From contig JAGBMX010000105.1 of the NCBI GenBank assembly GCA_017634675.1, positions 1 through 42,729 on the forward strand: DNA of 42,729 nucleotides. The letters are read 5' to 3'. Source of the DNA: Selenomonadaceae bacterium (GTDB lineage: Bacteria; Bacillota; Negativicutes; Selenomonadales; Selenomonadaceae). The notes beneath the pieces were generated by a model. That model saw only the letters and a program-made list of their open reading frames with translations. It did not search any database and was not told where the DNA came from. A program made the translations under genes and the position numbers. Shown here in pieces: positions 40,976 through 42,729 of this stretch (positions within the stretch are counted from its first letter, which is position 1; each line of letters starts with the position of its first letter).

Positions 40976-42424
40976 TTACCAATCGGTTTCCCAAAAATCC
41001 CTAGTGAAAAAGACAAGCGCGGTAAATATCTCAAGCCTGCCCAGTATCATAACGGCAGCTGCCGTAAGTTTTGCAAAATCGGGCAAAAGGGAGTAATTGC
41101 TCATTGCTCCTTCGATGCCGAAACCCGGGCCTACGCTTGCCATGGTGGAAATCGCTACCAAAATCGAATCGTCCGAATTTACGCCGTTTAATATCAGAAA
41201 TCCGGCAAAAGCTGCGTCTATAAGGAGAGTTGCAAAAAAGAGCCGCGCCGCTCCGAAGAATATCTCGTCCGGCACGGTTTTGCCATTCATTTTTGCGGTT
41301 ATTATCTGCTGAGGGTGGAGTTTTTGACGCAGTATAACGCCAATCATCTTGCTGAGAAGCACAATCCGAAATATTTTTACCCCGCCCGCCGTGCTTCCTG
41401 CGCAACCTCCCACGAACATGAGAAAGAGCAAAATGCCTTTCGACAAGGCAGGCCAAGTGTCGAAATCATCCGTTGTAAAGGCTGTGGTTGAAGACAGTGA
41501 AGCCACATGAAAAAACGCCAGATGCAATCCTCCGAAAAATTCGTTCCTGCCGTTTAAAAACAAGTCTAATGTTATAAGCGTCGTAGCGGCGACTATTATT
41601 GCCAGAAATGCCCGAAGTTCCGTGCTCTTAAACAATTCTTTTGCGCCTTTCCTCACAGCCGTCAGATAAAGCGGGAAGCTCACCGCCGAAACTATCATAA
41701 AAACGGCGGCGGCAAGCTCTATATTAGGATTATTGTAAGTCATAAGCCCGTCGTTAAAAACGGAAAAGCCTCCCGTAGACACCGTTGTTAAAGCGTGGTT
41801 TACGGCGCTAAACCCATCCGCTCCCAAAATAACAAACGTATCGAAACATAAAAAGGTGAGCGCGGCGTAAATTGCAAATATGGCTTTCGCATGATTGCGT
41901 ACTTTGGGAAGCTCCCTTTCGCTTGCAAAGGAATTTTCCGCCTTTATCATGAAAAATGCGCCTTTTTGGGGAATTATCGCCATAAAGAGCAGGATTATCC
42001 CCAAGCCTCCTATCCAATTCGTAAGGCTTCTCCACAAAAGTATCGCAGGCGAAAATCCGGTAACGTCTGTAGCTACCGTGCCGCCTACCCCCGCAAAACC
42101 CGATACCGATTCTAAAAAAGCATCCAATACTCTTAGTTCCCCGGACAAAAAATACGGCAACATCCCCAAGACCGATATCAATATCCACCCGAAAGTCGTA
42201 ATCGCTACCCCGTCTTTTACCTGCAACCTTGCGTTCTTTGAAACTCCGTGGGAATAACTTTTAAGTTCAAACGAAATTATAAGCGTTATAACCATTATCA
42301 AGAGAAAAACCGAGCCGCCTACTGCGTCTTCCATGAAAAGCGCAAGCAACATGGGGAAAAACAGCGTCCCAAAGAGCGAAAACGTCATCACGCTTAAAAC
42401 TCTCGCTACTACCAGCTTATCCAA
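40976..42424 (-). CDS. trkH: TrkH-family potassium uptake membrane protein
   Basis: This encodes 482 residues from the TTG 7 nt after GGGGGG (MDKLVVARVLSV); the frame is open to 42445 through the ribosome site. The four pore loops of the K+ transporter family can be followed: SVSGFAGVGGTVATD, TTVSTGGFSVFND, FVGGCAGSTAGGVKIFR and TMASVGPGFG. About ten membrane segments flank them. The regulatory NAD-binding partner TrkA is not in the window. It lies downstream of a family P element. Confidence 0.92.
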   Translation of the reverse strand: MDKLVVARVLSVMTFSLFGTLFFPMLLALFMEDAVGGSVFLLIMVITLIISFELKSYSHGVSKNARLQVKDGVAITTFGWILISVLGMLPYFLSGELRVLDAFLESVSGFAGVGGTVATDVTGFSPAILLWRSLTNWIGGLGIILLFMAIIPQKGAFFMIKAENSFASERELPKVRNHAKAIFAIYAALTFLCFDTFVILGADGFSAVNHALTTVSTGGFSVFNDGLMTYNNPNIELAAAVFMIVSAVSFPLYLTAVRKGAKELFKSTELRAFLAIIVAATTLITLDLFLNGRNEFFGGLHLAFFHVASLSSTTAFTTDDFDTWPALSKGILLFLMFVGGCAGSTAGGVKIFRIVLLSKMIGVILRQKLHPQQIITAKMNGKTVPDEIFFGAARLFFATLLIDAAFAGFLILNGVNSDDSILVAISTMASVGPGFGIEGAMSNYSLLPDFAKLTAAAVMILGRLEIFTALVFFTRDFWETDW

Positions 42425-42450
42425 CAAGTTACCCCCCTTTTTCAAGTTAG

Positions 42451-42539
42451 TCTCTTCTTTCTTTTTCTCTTTTCTTTTTTGTAAAAAAGAAAAGAGAAAA
42501 AGAAAGAAGCAAAGAAAAAGAGAAAAGAAAAAACTTTAA
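42451..42539. repeat. Family P hairpin, copy 7 (left arm)
   Basis: Pyrimidine tract, TTGTAA loop and complementary purines, then a purine block ending AAAAAACTTTAAC. It begins 27 nt upstream of the trkH start. The following 42540-42623 is AT-rich with no gene. Confidence 0.75.
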
Positions 42540-42623
42540 CAACGGGTTGTATTCGACGCAAATTTTTTGCTTTATATTTTTTTTCACAGGCGTTTCATAA
42601 ATTCGAAAATTCCGCTTTCAGAG

Positions 42624-42729
42624 AAAACCCCTCCGCCCTTCGGGCACCTCCCCTTTCAGGGGAGGCTCTCTGATTTCCACTTTTGCGGATGTAAAAGTCA
42701 AAATTTCCCGTTCTAGTGCCTCCCCTGAA
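42624..42729. repeat. Family A core repeat, copy 6 (cut by window end)
   Basis: AAAACCCCTCCGCCCTTCGG and the first inverted GGGGAGG block, then the unique middle, running into the second block at the edge. The left terminal repeat is absent. As at 22103, it follows a family P arm. Confidence 0.75.

Overview
The window looks like chromosomal DNA of a Firmicutes-type bacterium, possibly one of the outer-membrane-bearing Negativicutes. The grounds are the order secG-esterase-rnr-smpB, strong GGAGG ribosome sites, frequent TTG starts, sigma70 promoters with 17-bp spacers, and families such as DUF3793, DUF4127, UPF0210 and YjfB. The lineage is inferred from gene content, not from a marker phylogeny.

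Layout. 1-500: end of a mobile repeat and a yjfB-like gene. 533-690: a repeat dense in DnaA-box-like sequences. 744-4152 (minus): DUF4127 protein, phosphohexomutase, small cupin. 4698-10467 (minus): secG, esterase, rnr, smpB, ubiA-like prenyltransferase and a secreted lyase-fold protein. 10607-14940: a decayed accessory island with a headless LysR, a secreted cupin, an aldo/keto reductase-alcohol dehydrogenase chimera, an intact LysR and a truncated Rpn-type protein. 15011-16368 (minus): flavodoxin and DUF3793 behind a consensus promoter overlapped by a Fur-like box. 16494-21995 (plus): pheS, pheT, zapA, ACT protein, UPF0210 protein. 22254-25525 (plus): ChbG-type deacetylase, GntR regulator, glmU. 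25582-25738: second DnaA-box repeat. 25814-29673 (minus): yebC, C39-like protease, ruvC; then rpsB and tsf. 29948-36319 (plus): tandem receiver protein, Gp49-type toxin pair, sbcD, sbcC. 36426-42424 (minus): alanine/sodium symporter, 5'-nucleotidase, ccmA/ccmB, trkH.

The genes are mostly housekeeping: translation (pheST, rpsB, tsf, smpB), RNA decay (rnr), recombination and repair (ruvC, sbcCD), envelope precursors (glmU, phosphohexomutase), secretion (secG) and ion or heme transport.

The striking part is the repeats. At least five families are interleaved between genes. Family A is about 243 bp with terminal inverted repeats and one copy with a perfect 8-bp target duplication. Family B is a palindromic element of about 78 bp; one copy lies in frame inside sbcC and another inside the signal-peptide region of a secreted protein. 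Family D is about 87 bp with a hairpin. Family P consists of purine/pyrimidine mirror hairpins. Family E is about 155 bp with three hairpins. A sixth repeat, with five DnaA-box-like sites, occurs twice in opposite orientations with identical internal spacing.
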